Assembly: GCA_963082875.1 (NCBI GenBank)
Contig: OY720101.1
Coordinates: 5,580,001-5,644,000 of the forward strand
DNA length: 64,000 bases
Direction: 5' to 3'
From: Corella eumyota
Lineage: Eukaryota > Chordata > Ascidiacea > Phlebobranchia > Corellidae
Numbering within the stretch: position 1 is the stretch's first letter; every line of letters begins with the position of its first letter. The notes beneath the pieces are model-generated. The model was given only the letters and a program-made list of their open reading frames with translations. It had not been told where the DNA came from and did no database searches. A program made the translations under genes and the position numbers. Positions 1-12,500 of this stretch are shown here, one piece after another.

Positions 1-800
1 AGTTCAAAATCCAATAATAATTTAAACTTCAAGTGATATTATTGGCTAATGCTATTGCATATAAATTTTTTTTAAAAAAATAAAAACTTGTAAATCGAAA
101 AATAATTGTTTTGCTGGAACTGCACAGGTCCAATTAACGTGTTTACAAAATATTTTTCGAAAATATTAATATTCATAAAAGTTATGACACTTTTATTAAA
201 AATTTATGAAATCTCAAAACCTAAAATTTTATATTTTATTAGACGTGCATTGGCCTAAATAACATTCAAGATAAAACATTTTGCAAAAATTTTCAGTAAA
301 ACAAAAGTTTCGGCTAATTTTTATTCTGTATTTAATTAGTGGTCACGTGATATTTTTGGCCAATGCTATTGCATATAAATTTTTTGTAAAAAATAAAAAC
401 TTTTAAATCGAAAAATAATTGTTTTGTTGGAAATGCACAGGTCCAATTAACCTGTTTACAAAATATTTTTTGAAAATATTAATATTCATAAAAGTTATGA
501 CACTTTTATTAAAAATTGATAAAAATCTCAAAACCTAAAATTTTGTATTTTATTAGACGCGCATTGGCCTATCTAACATTCAAAATAAATCATTTCGCGA
601 AAATTTTCAGTAGAACAAAAGTTTGAGCTAATTTTTATTTTGGGTTCAATTAGGTCACGTGTTATTTTTAACCAATGATATTGCATACAATTTTTTGAAA
701 AAAAAAAAAAATTTTAATCGAAAAAATAAAAATAATAAAACATTAAAAACATTTCGCTAAAAAAACATTTTGCGAAAATTATCAGTAGAACAAAAGTTTG
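1..800 (-). repeat. Inverted arm of the 311-bp satellite
   Basis: About two and a half satellite monomers run in the opposite direction to the rest of the array. Landmarks appear as their reverse complements, for example AGGTCACGTG followed by TTTTTGGCCAATG-like sequence, TGCACAGGTCCAATTAAC, and TCATAAAAGTTATGACAC. These copies carry many private changes and are clearly more diverged than the + strand array. The last copy (about 660-800) is internally deleted: it jumps from the A-rich tract straight to the ATTTTGCGAAAATTATCAG segment. The left end is cut by the window edge, so the length of the inverted arm is unknown. Confidence 0.85.
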
Positions 801-1080
801 TCATCAGCTGCGGTGGCGTGGTGTTTAGTGTGCTTGCGTTCGATTTCTCAACTGTGGGTTCGATTCTAAACGTTGACATTTAAACAACATTATAAACAAT
901 TATTTTAACAAAACTAGTTACGTTATAACAACAATATACATATGAAATTACGTCCAACGACAATCATTTTTAGTATCGTAGGACGTAAGTCGTCTGACTC
1001 CAAGTTGGGTATTCTTCGGTTCGAATACTGTGATCAACAACAACCTGACAGAAAGCAGAAATGTTTTTTTTGTGTTTACT
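801..1080 (+). mobile_element. tRNA-like (SINE-type) insert in the satellite
   Basis: This is non-satellite DNA with two stretches resembling RNA polymerase III internal promoters. The first has a box A-like TGGCGTGGTGTTTAGTG (814-830) and a box B GGTTCGATTCT (857-867), 43 bp apart start to start, which is tRNA-like spacing. The second has a box A-like TAGTATCGTAGG (about 971-982) and a box B GGTTCGAATAC (1018-1028). The flanks do not form a good acceptor stem, so neither looks like a working tRNA gene. It interrupts the reversed satellite: the left flank ends in CAAAAGTTTG and the right flank resumes with GAGCTAATT, which are neighbours in an intact monomer. I could not see a clear target-site duplication. 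A tandem or dimeric tRNA-derived SINE is the likeliest reading. Confidence 0.45.
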
Positions 1081-1120
1081 CAAGCTGAGCTAATTGGTCA
1101 CGTTCTCTCGTTATTACGCT
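1081..1120 (-). repeat. Reversed satellite remnant at polarity switch
   Basis: GAGCTAATT is followed directly by GGTCACGTT. In intact reversed monomers these are separated by about 19 bp, so this is a deleted fragment of a reversed monomer. After about 1,118-1,121 the sequence becomes GAAAATTTTCGCGAAATG in + orientation, so this is the junction where array polarity changes. Confidence 0.55.
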
Positions 1121-3199
1121 GAAAATTTTCGCGAAATGATTTATCTTGAATGTTAGTTAGGCCAATGCGCGTCTAACAAAATACAAAATTTTAGGTTTTG
1201 AGATTTCATAAATTTTTAATAAAAGTTTCATAACTTTTATGAATATTAATATTTTCGAAAAATATTTTGTAAACACGGTAATTGGACCTGTGCGGATCTA
1301 ACACAACAATTATTTTTCGATTTAAAATTTTTTATTTTTTTTCAAAAAATGTGTATGCAATATCATTGGCCAAAAATATCACGTGACCTAATTAAACCCA
1401 AAATAAAAAATATCTCAAACTTTTGTTCTACTCAAAATTTTTGCAAAATGTTTATCTTGAATGTTAGTTAGGTCAATGCGCGTCTAATAAATTACAAAAT
1501 TTTAGGTTTTGAGATTTCATAAATTTTTAATAAAAGTTTCATAACTTTTATGAATATTAATATTTTCGAAAAATATTTTGTAAACACGGTAATTGGACCT
1601 GTGCGGTTATAACACAACAATTATTTTTCGATTTAAAATTTTTTATTTTTTAAAAAAAATTTGTATGCAATATCATTAGCCAAAAATATCACGTGACCTA
1701 ATTAAACCCAAAATAAAAATTACCTCAAACTTTTGTTTTACTGAAAATTTTCGCGAAATGTTTTATCTTGAATGTTAGTTAGGCCAATGCGCGTCTAATA
1801 AAATACAAAATTTTAGGTTTTGAGATTTCATAAATTTTTAATAAAAGTTTCATAACTTTTATGAATATTAATATTTTCGAAAAATATTTTGTAAACACGG
1901 TAATTGGACCTGTGCGGTTCTAACACAACAATTATTTTTCGATTTAAAATTTTTATTTTTTTTTCAAAAAATTTGTATGCAATATCATTAGCCAAAAATA
2001 TCACGTGACCTAATTAAACCCAAAATAAAAATTACCTCAAACTTTTGTTTTACTGAAAATTTTCGCGAAATGTTTTATCTTGAATGTTAGTTAGGCCAAT
2101 GTGCGTCTAATAAAATACAAAATTTTAGGTTTTAAGATTTCATAAATTTTTAATAAAAGTTTCATAACTTTTATGAATATTAATATTTTCGAAAAATATT
2201 TTGTAAACACGGTAATTGGACCTGTGCGGTTCTAACACAACAATTATTTTTCGATTTAAAATTTTTTATTTAAAAAAAAAAAAATTGTATGCAATATCAT
2301 TGGCCAAAAATATCACGTGACCTAATTAAACCCAAAATAAAAATTACCTCAAACTTTTGTTTTACTGAAAATTTTCGCGAAATGTTTTGTCTTGAATGTT
2401 AGTTAGGCCAATGTGCGTCTAATAAAATACAAAATTTTAGGTTTTGAGATTTCATAAATTTTTAATAAAAGTTCCATAACTTTTATGAATATTAATATTT
2501 TTGAAAAATATTTTGTAAACACGGTAATTGGACCTGTGCGGTTCTAACACAACAATTATTTTTCGATTTAAAATTTTTAATTTTTTTTCCAAAAATTTGT
2601 ATGCAATATTATTGGCCAAAAATATTACGTGACCTAATTAAACCCACAATAAAAACTATCTCAAATTTTTGTTTTACTGAAAATTTTCGCGAAATGTTTT
2701 ATCTTGAATGTTAGTTAGGCCAATGCGCGTCTAATAAAATACAACATTTTAGGTTTTGAGATTTCATAAATTTTTAATAAAAGTTTCATAACTTTTATGA
2801 ATATTAGTATTTTCGAAAAATATTTTGTAAACACGGTAATTGGACCTGTGCGGTTCTAAAACAACAATTATTTTTCGATTTAAAATTTTTTATTTTTTTT
2901 CAAAAAATTTGTATGCAATATCATTGGCCAAAAATATCACGTGACCTAATTAAACCCAAAATAAAAATTACCTCAAACTTTTGTTTTACTGAAAATTTTC
3001 GCGAAATGTTTTATCTTGAATGTTAGTTAGGCCAATGCGCGTCTAATAAAATACAAAATTTTAAGTTTTGAGATTTCATAAATTTTTAATAAAAGTATCA
3101 TAACTTTTATGAATATAAATATTTTCGAAAAATATTTTGTAAACACGGTAATTGGACCTGTGCGGTTCTAACACAACAATTATTTTTCGATTTAAAATT

Positions 3200-6100
3200 T
3201 TTTATTTTTTTTCAAAAAATTTGTATGCAATATCATTGGCCAAAAATATCACGTGACCTAATTAAACCCAAAATAAAAATTACCTCAAACTTTTGTTTTA
3301 CTGAAAATTTTCGCGAAATGTTTTATCTTGAATGTTAGTTAGGCCAATGTGCGTCTAATAAAATACAAAATTTTAGGTTTTGAGATTTCATAAATTTTTA
3401 ATAAAAGTTTCATAACTTTTATGAATATTAATATTTTCGAAAAATATTTTGTTAACACGGTAATTGGACCTGTGCGGTTCTAATACAACAATTATTTTTC
3501 GATTTAAAATTTTTTATTTAAAAAAAAAAAATTTGTATGCAATATCATTGGCCAAAAATATCACGTGACTTAATTAAACCCAAAATAAAAATTATCTCAA
3601 ATTTTTGTTTTACTGAAAATTTTTGCGAAATGTTTTATCTTGAATGTTAGTTAGGCCAATGCGCGTCTAATAAAATACAAAATTTTAGGTTTTGAGATTT
3701 CATAAATTTTTAATAAAAGTTTCGTAACTTTTTTGTAAACACGATAATTGGACCTGTGCGGTTCTAACACAACCAATTATTTTTCGATTTAAAATTTTTT
3801 ATTTTTTTTTTTAAATTTGTATACAATATCATTGGCTAAAAATATCACGTGACCTAATTAAACCCAAAATAAAAATTACCTCAAACTTTTGTTTTACTGA
3901 AAATTTTCGCGAAATGTTTTATCTTGAATGTTAGTTAGGCCAATGTGCGTCTAATAAAATACAAAATTTTAGGTTTTAAGATTTCATAAATTTTTAATAA
4001 AAGTTTCATAACTTTTATGAATATTAATATTTTCGAAAAATATTTTGTAAACACGGTAATTGGACCTGTGCGGTTTTAACACAACAATTATTTTTCGATT
4101 TAAAATTTTTTATTTTTTTTCAAAAAATGTGTATGCAATATCATTGGCCAAAAATATCACGTGACCTAATTAAACCCAAAATAAAAAATATCTCAAACTT
4201 TTGTTCTACTCAAAATTTTTGCAAAATGTTTTATCTTGAATGTTAGTTAGGTCAATGCGCGTCTAATAAATTACAAAATTTTAGGTTTTGAGATTTCATA
4301 AATTTTTAATAAAAGTTTCATAACTTTTATGAATATTAATATTTTCGAAAAATATTTTGTAAACACGGTAATTGGACCTGTGCGGTTATAACACAACAAT
4401 TATTTTTCGATTTAAAATTTTTTATTTTTTAAAAAAAATTTGTATGCAATATCATTGGCCAAAAATATCACGTGACCTAATTAAACCCAAAATAAAAATT
4501 ACCTCAAACTTTTGTTTTACTGAAAATTTTCGCGAAATGTTTTATCTTGAATGTTAGTAAGGCCAATGCGCGCCTAATAAAATACAAAATTTTAGGTTTT
4601 GAGATTTCATAAATTTTTAATAAAAGTTTCATAATTTTTATGAATATTAATATTTTCGAAAAATATTTTGTAAACACGGTAATTGGACCTGTGCGGTTCT
4701 AACACAACAATTATTTTTCGATTTAAAATTTTTATTTTTTTTTCAAAAAATTTGTATGCAATATCATTAGCCAAAAATATTACGTGACTTAATGAAAACA
4801 AAAATAAAAATTACCTCAAACTTTTGTTTTACTGAAAATTTTTGCGAAATGTTTTATCTTGAATGTTAGTTAGGCCAATGCGCGTCTAATAAAATACAAA
4901 ATTTTAGGTTTTGAGATTTCATAAATTTTTAATAAAAGTTTCATAACTTTTATGAATATTAATATTTTCGAAAAATATTTTGTAAACACGGTAATTGGAT
5001 CTGTGCGGTTCTAACTCAACAATTATTTTTCGATTTAAAATTTTTTATTTTTTTTTTTTAAATTTGTATGCAATATCATTGGCCAAAAATATCACGTGAC
5101 CTAATTAAACCCAAAATAAAAATTACCTCAAACTTTTGTTTTACTGAAAATTTTCGCGAAATGTTTTATCTTGAATGTTAGTTAGGCCAATGTGCGTCTA
5201 ATAAAATACAAAATTTTAGGTTTTGAGATTTCATAAATTTTTAATAAAAGTTTCATAACTTTTATGAATATTAATATTTTCGAAAAATATTTTGTAAACA
5301 CGGTAATTGGACCTGTGCGGTTCTAACACAACAATTATTTTTCGATTTAAAATTTTTTATTTTTTTTCAAAAAATTTGTATGCAATATCATTGGCCAAAA
5401 ATATCACGTGACCTAATTAAACCCAAAATAAAAATTACCTCAAACTTTTGTTTTACTGAAAATTTTCGCGAAATGTTTTATCTTGAATGTTAGTTAGGCC
5501 AATGTGCGTCTAATAAAATACAAAATTTTAGGTTTTGCGATTTCATAAATTTTTAATAAAAGTTTCATAACTTTTATGAATATTAATATTTTCGAAAAAT
5601 ATTTTGTAAACACGGTAATTGGACCTGTGCGGTTCTAACACAACAATTATTTTTCGATTTAAAATTTTTATTTTTTTTTCAAAAAATTTGTATGCAATAT
5701 CATTAGCCAAAAATATTACGTGACCTAATGAAAACAAAAATAAAAATTACCTCAAACTTTTGTTTTACTGAAAATTTTTGCGAAATGTTTTATCTTGAAT
5801 GTTAGTTAGGCCAATGCGCGTCTAATAAAATACAAAATTTTAGGTTTTGAGATTTCATAAATTTTTAATAAAAGTTTCATAACTTTTATGAATATTAATA
5901 TTTTCGAAAAATATTTTGTAAACACGGTAATTGGATCTGTGCGGTTCTAACTCAACAATTATTTTTCGATTTAAAATTTTTTATTTTTTTTTTTTAAATT
6001 TGTATGCAATATCATTGGCCAAAAATATCACGTGACCTAATTAAACCCAAAATAAAAATTACCTCAAACTTTTGTTTTACTGAAAATTTTCGCGAAATGT

Positions 6101-9100
6101 TTTATCTTGAATGTTAGTTAGGCCAATGTGCGTCTAATAAAATACAAAATTTTAGGTTTTGAGATTTCATAAATTTTTAATAAAAGTTTCATAACTTTTA
6201 TGAATATTAATATTTTCGAAAAATATTTTGTAAACACGGTAATTGGACCTGTGCGGTTCTAACACAACAATTATTTTTCGATTTAAAATTTTTTATTTTT
6301 TTTCAAAAAATTTGTATGCAATATCATTGGCCAAAAATATCACGTGACCTAATTAAACTCAAAATAAAAATTACCTCAAACTTTTGTTTTACTGAAAATT
6401 TTCGCGAAATGTTTTATCTTGAATGTTAGTTAGGCCAATGCGCGTCTAATAAAATACAAAATTTTAGGTTTTGCGATTTCATAAATTTTTAATAAAAGTT
6501 TCATAACTTTTATGAATATTAATATTTTCGAAAAATATTTTGTAAACACGGTAATTGGACCTGTGCGGTTCTAAAACAACAATTATTTTTCGATTTAAAA
6601 TTTTTTATTTTTTTTCAAAAAATTTGTATGCAATATCATTGGCCAAAAATATCACGTGACCTAATTAAACCCAAAATAAAAATTACCTCAATTTTTCGTT
6701 TTACTGAAAATTTTCGCGAAATGTTTTATCTTGAATGTTAGTTAAGCCAATGCGCGTCTAATAAAATACAAAATTTTAAGTTTTGAGATTTCATAAATTT
6801 TTAATAAAAGTTTCATAACTTTTATGAATATAAATATTTTCGAAAAATATTTTGTAAACACGGTAATTGGACCTGTGCGGTTCTAACACAACAATTATTT
6901 TTCGATTTAAAATTTTTAATTTTTTTTCCAAAAATTTGTATGCAATATTATTGGCCAAAAATTGTACGTGACCTAATTAAACCCACAATAAAAATTATCT
7001 CAAATTTTTGTTTTACTGAAAATTTTCGCGAAATGTTTTATCTTGAATGTTAGTTAGGCCAATGCGCGTCTAATAAAATACAACATTTTAGGTTTTGAGA
7101 TTTCATAAATTTTTAATAAAAGTTTCATAACTTTTATGAATATTAATATTTTCGAAAAATATTTTGTAAACACGGTAATTGGACCTGTGCGGTTCTAAAA
7201 CAACAATTATTTTTCGATTTAAAATTTTTTATTTTTTTTCAAAAAATTTGTATGCAATATCATTGGCCAAAAATATCACGTGACCTAATTAAACCCAAAA
7301 TAAAAATTACCTCAAACTTTTGTTTTACTGAAAATTTTCGCGAAATGTTTTATCTTGAATGTTAGTTAGGCCAATGCGCGTCTAATAAAATACAAAATTT
7401 TAGGTTTTGAGATTTCATAAATTTTTAATAAAAGTTTCATAACTTTTATGAATATTAATATTTTCGAAAAATATTTTGTTAACACGGTAATTGGACCTGT
7501 GCGGTTCTAATACAACAATTATTTTTCGATTTAAAATTTTTTATTTAAAAAAAAAAAATTTGTATGCAATATCATTGGCCAAAAATATCACGTGACCTAA
7601 TTAAACCCAAAATAAAAATTATCTCAAATTTTTGTTTTACTGAAAATTTTTGCGAAATGTTTTATCTTGAATGTTAGTTAGGCCAATGCGCGTCTAATAA
7701 AATACAAAATTTTAGGTTTTGAGATTTCATAAATTTTTAATAAAAGTTTCGTAACTTTTTTGTAAACACGATAATTGGACCTGTGCGGTTCTAACACAAC
7801 CAATTATTTTTCGATTTAAAATTTTTTATTTTTTTTTTTAAATTTGTATACAATATCATTGGCCAAAAATATCACGTGACCTAATTAAACCCAAAATAAA
7901 AATTACCTCAAACTTTTGTTTTACTGAAAATTTTCGCGAAATGTTTTATCTTGAATGTTAGTTAGGACAATGTGCGTCTAATAAAATACAAAATTTTAGG
8001 TTTTAAGATTTCATAAATTTTTAATAAAAGTTTCATAACTTTTATGAATATTAATATTTTCGAAAAATATTTTGTAAACACGGTAATTGGACCTGTGCGG
8101 TTTTAACACAACAATTATTTTTCGATTTAAAATTTTTTATTTTTTTTCAAAAAATGTGTATGCAATATCATTGGCCAAAAATATCACGTGACCTAATTAA
8201 ACCCAAAATAAAAAATATCTCAAACTTTTGTTCTACTTAAAATTTTTGCAAAATGTTTTATCTTGAATGTTAGTTAGGTCAATGCGCGTCTAATAAATTA
8301 CAAAATTTTAGGTTTTGAGATTTCATAAATTTTTAATAAAAGTTTCATAACTTTTATGAATATTAATATTTTCGAAAAATATTTTGTAAACACGGTAATT
8401 GGACCTGTGCGGTTATAACACAACAATTATTTTTCGATTTAAAATTTTTTATTTTTTAAAAAAAATTTGTATGCAATATCATTGGCCAAAAATATCACGT
8501 GACCTAATTAAACCCAAAATAAAAATTACCTCAAACTTTTGTTTTACTGAAAATTTTCGCGAAATGTTTTATCTTGAATGTTAGTTAGGCCAATGCGCGC
8601 CTAATAAAATACAAAATTTTAGGTTTTGAGATTTCATAAATTTTTAATAAAAGTTTCATAATTTTTATGAATATTAATATTTTCGAAAAATATTTTGTAA
8701 ACACGGTAATTGGACCTGTGCGGTTCTAACACAACAATTATTTTTCGATTTAAAATTTTTATTTTTTTTTCAAAAAATTTGTATGCAATATCATTAGCCA
8801 AAAATATTACGTGACTTAATGAAAACAAAAATAAAAATTACCTCAAACTTTTGTTTTACTGAAAATTTTTGCGAAATGTTTTATCTTGAATGTTAGTTAG
8901 GCCAATGCGCGTCTAATAAAATACAAAATTTTAGGTTTTGAGATTTCATAAATTTTTAATAAAAGTTTCATAACTTTTATGAATATTAATATTTTCGAAA
9001 AATATTTTGTAAACACGGTAATTGGATCTGTGCGGTTCTAACTCAACAATTATTTTTCGATTTAAAATTTTTAATTTTTTTTTTTTAAATTTGTATGCAA

Positions 9101-12100
9101 TATCATTGGCCAAAAATATCACGTGACCTAATTAAACCCAAAATAAAAATTACCTCAAACTTTTGTTTTACTGAAAATTTTCGCGAAATGTTTTATCTTG
9201 AATGTTAGTTAGGCCAATGTGCGTCTAATAAAATACAAAATTTTAGGTTTTGAGATTTCATAAATTTTTAATAAAAGTTTCATAACTTTTATGAATATTA
9301 ATATTTTCGAAAAATATTTTGTAAACACGGTAATTGGACCTGTGCGGTTCTAACACAACAATTATTTTTCGATTTAAAATTTTTTATTTTTTTTCAAAAA
9401 ATTTGTATGCAATATCATTGGCCAAAAATATCACGTGACCTAATTAAACCCAAAATAAAAATTACCTCAAACTTTTGTTTTACTGAAAATTTTCGCGAAA
9501 TGTTTTATCTTGAATGTTAGTTAGGCCAATGTGCGTCTAATAAAATACAAAATTTTAGGTTTTGCGATTTCATAAATTTTTAATAAAAGTTTCATAACTT
9601 TTATGAATATTAATATTTTCGAAAAATATTTTGTAAACACGGTAATTGGACCTGTGCGGTTCTAACACAACAATTATTTTTCGATTTAAAATTTTTATTT
9701 TTTTTTCAAAAAATTTGTATGCAATATCATTAGCCAAAAATATTACGTGACCTAATGAAAACAAAAATAAAAATTACCTCAAACTTTTGTTTTACTGAAA
9801 ATTTTTGCGAAATGTTTTATCTTGAATGTTAGTTAGGCCAATGCGCGTCTAATAAAATACAAAATTTTAGGTTTTGAGATTTCATAAATTTTTAATAAAA
9901 GTTTCATAACTTTTATGAATATTAATATTTTCGAAAAATATTTTGTAAACACGGTAATTGGATCTGTGCGGTTCTAACTCAACAATTATTTTTCGATTTA
10001 AAATTTTTTATTTTTTTTTTTTAAATTTGTATGCAATATCATTGGCCAAAAATATCACGTGACCTAATTAAACCCAAAATAAAAATTATCTCAAATTTTT
10101 GTTTTACTGAAAATTTTTGCGAAATGTTTTATCTTGAATGTTAGTTAGGCCAATGCGCGTCTAATAAAATACAAAATTTTAGGTTTTGAGATTTCATAAA
10201 TTTTTAATAAAAGTTTCGTAACTTTTTTGTAAACACGATAATTGGACCTGTGCGGTTCTAACACAACCAATTATTTTTCGATTTAAAATTTTTTATTTTT
10301 TTTTTTAAATTTGTATACAATATCATTGGCCAAAAATATCACGTGACCTAATTAAACCCAAAATAAAAATTACCTCAAACTTTTGTTTTACTGAAAATTT
10401 TCGCGAAATGTTTTATCTTGAATGTTAGTTAGGACAATGTGCGTCTAATAAAATACAAAATTTTAGGTTTTAAGATTTCATAAATTTTTAATAAAAGTTT
10501 CATAACTTTTATGAATATTAATATTTTCGAAAAATATTTTGTAAACACGGTAATTGGACCTGTGCGGTTTTAACACAACAATTATTTTTCGATTTAAAAT
10601 TTTTTATTTTTTTTCAAAAAATGTGTATGCAATATCATTGGCCAAAAATATCACGTGACCTAATTAAACCCAAAATAAAAAATATCTCAAACTTTTGTTC
10701 TACTTAAAATTTTTGCAAAATGTTTTATCTTGAATGTTAGTTAGGTCAATGCGCGTCTAATAAATTACAAAATTTTAGGTTTTGAGATTTCATAAATTTT
10801 TAATAAAAGTTTCATAACTTTTATGAATATTAATATTTTCGAAAAATATTTTGTAAACACGGTAATTGGACCTGTGCGGTTATAACACAACAATTATTTT
10901 TCGATTTAAAATTTTTTATTTTTTAAAAAAAATTTGTATGCAATATCATTGGCCAAAAATATCACGTGACCTAATTAAACCCAAAATAAAAATTACCTCA
11001 AACTTTTGTTTTACTGAAAATTTTCGCGAAATGTTTTATCTTGAATGTTAGTTAGGCCAATGCGCGCCTAATAAAATACAAAATTTTAGGTTTTGAGATT
11101 TCATAAATTTTTAATAAAAGTTTCATAATTTTTATGAATATTAATATTTTCGAAAAATATTTTGTAAACACGGTAATTGGACCTGTGCGGTTCTAACACA
11201 ACAATTATTTTTCGATTTAAAATTTTTATTTTTTTTTCTAAAAATTTGTATGCAATATCATTAGCCAAAAATATTACGTGACTTAATGAAAACAAAAATA
11301 AAAATTACCTCAAACTTTTGTTTTACTGAAAATTTTTGCGAAATGTTTTATCTTGAATGTTAGTTAGGCCAATGCGCGTCTAATAAAATACAAAATTTTA
11401 GGTTTTGAGATTTCATAAATTTTTAATAAAAGTTTCATAACTTTTATGAATATTAATATTTTCGAAAAATATTTTGTAAACACGGTAATTGGATCTGTGC
11501 GGTTCTAACTCAACAATTATTTTTCGATTTAAAATTTTTAATTTTTTTTTTTTAAATTTGTATGCAATATCATTGGCCAAAAATATCACGTGACCTAATT
11601 AAACCCAAAATAAAAATTACCTCAAACTTTTGTTTTACTGAAAATTTTCGCGAAATGTTTTATCTTGAATGTTAGTTAGGCCAATGTGCGTCTAATAAAA
11701 TACAAAATTTTAGGTTTTGAGATTTCATAAATTTTTAATAAAAGTTTCATAACTTTTATGAATATTAATATTTTCGAAAAATATTTTGTAAACACGGTAA
11801 TTGGACCTGTGCGGTTCTAACACAACAATTATTTTTCGATTTAAAATTTTTTATTTTTTTTCAAAAAATTTGTATGCAATATCATTGGCCAAAAATATCA
11901 CGTGACCTAATTAAACCCAAAATAAAAATTACCTCAAACTTTTGTTTTACTGAAAATTTTCGCGAAATGTTTTATCTTGAATGTTAGTTAGGCCAATGTG
12001 CGTCTAATAAAATACAAAATTTTAGGTTTTGCGATTTCATAAATTTTTAATAAAAGTTTCATAACTTTTATGAATATTAATATTTTCGAAAAATATTTTG

Positions 12101-12500
12101 TAAACACGGTAATTGGACCTGTGCGGTTCTAACACAACAATTATTTTTCGATTTAAAATTTTTATTTTTTTTTCAAAAAATTTGTATGCAATATCATTAG
12201 CCAAAAATATTACGTGACCTAATGAAAACAAAAATAAAAATTACCTCAAACTTTTGTTTTACTGAAAATTTTTGCGAAATGTTTTATCTTGAATGTTAGT
12301 TAGGCCAATGCGCGTCTAATAAAATACAAAATTTTAGGTTTTGAGATTTCATAAATTTTTAATAAAAGTTTCATAACTTTTATGAATATTAATATTTTCG
12401 AAAAATATTTTGTAAACACGGTAATTGGATCTGTGCGGTTCTAACTCAACAATTATTTTTCGATTTAAAATTTTTTATTTTTTTTTTTTAAATTTGTATG
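3200..12500 (+). repeat. Higher-order repeats: 4,027-bp and 2,467-bp blocks
   Basis: A block from about 3.2 to 6.3 kb recurs 4,027 bp downstream almost base for base, for instance the same open frames at 4372 and 8399, 4607 and 8634, and 5543 and 9570. The segment from about 7.6 to 10.06 kb recurs again 2,467 bp further on (8399 with 10866; 9570 with 12037). A short monomer (starting around 3,730, 7,758 and 10,223) that lacks 28 bp marks the phase of the blocks. This indicates recent multi-monomer duplication by unequal exchange or amplification. Confidence 0.8.

Noticed and set aside
807-880. Functional tRNA gene
   Set aside because: Box A and box B are present, but the ends do not pair as an acceptor stem and the anticodon arm is unclear. 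A SINE-type relic is more likely.
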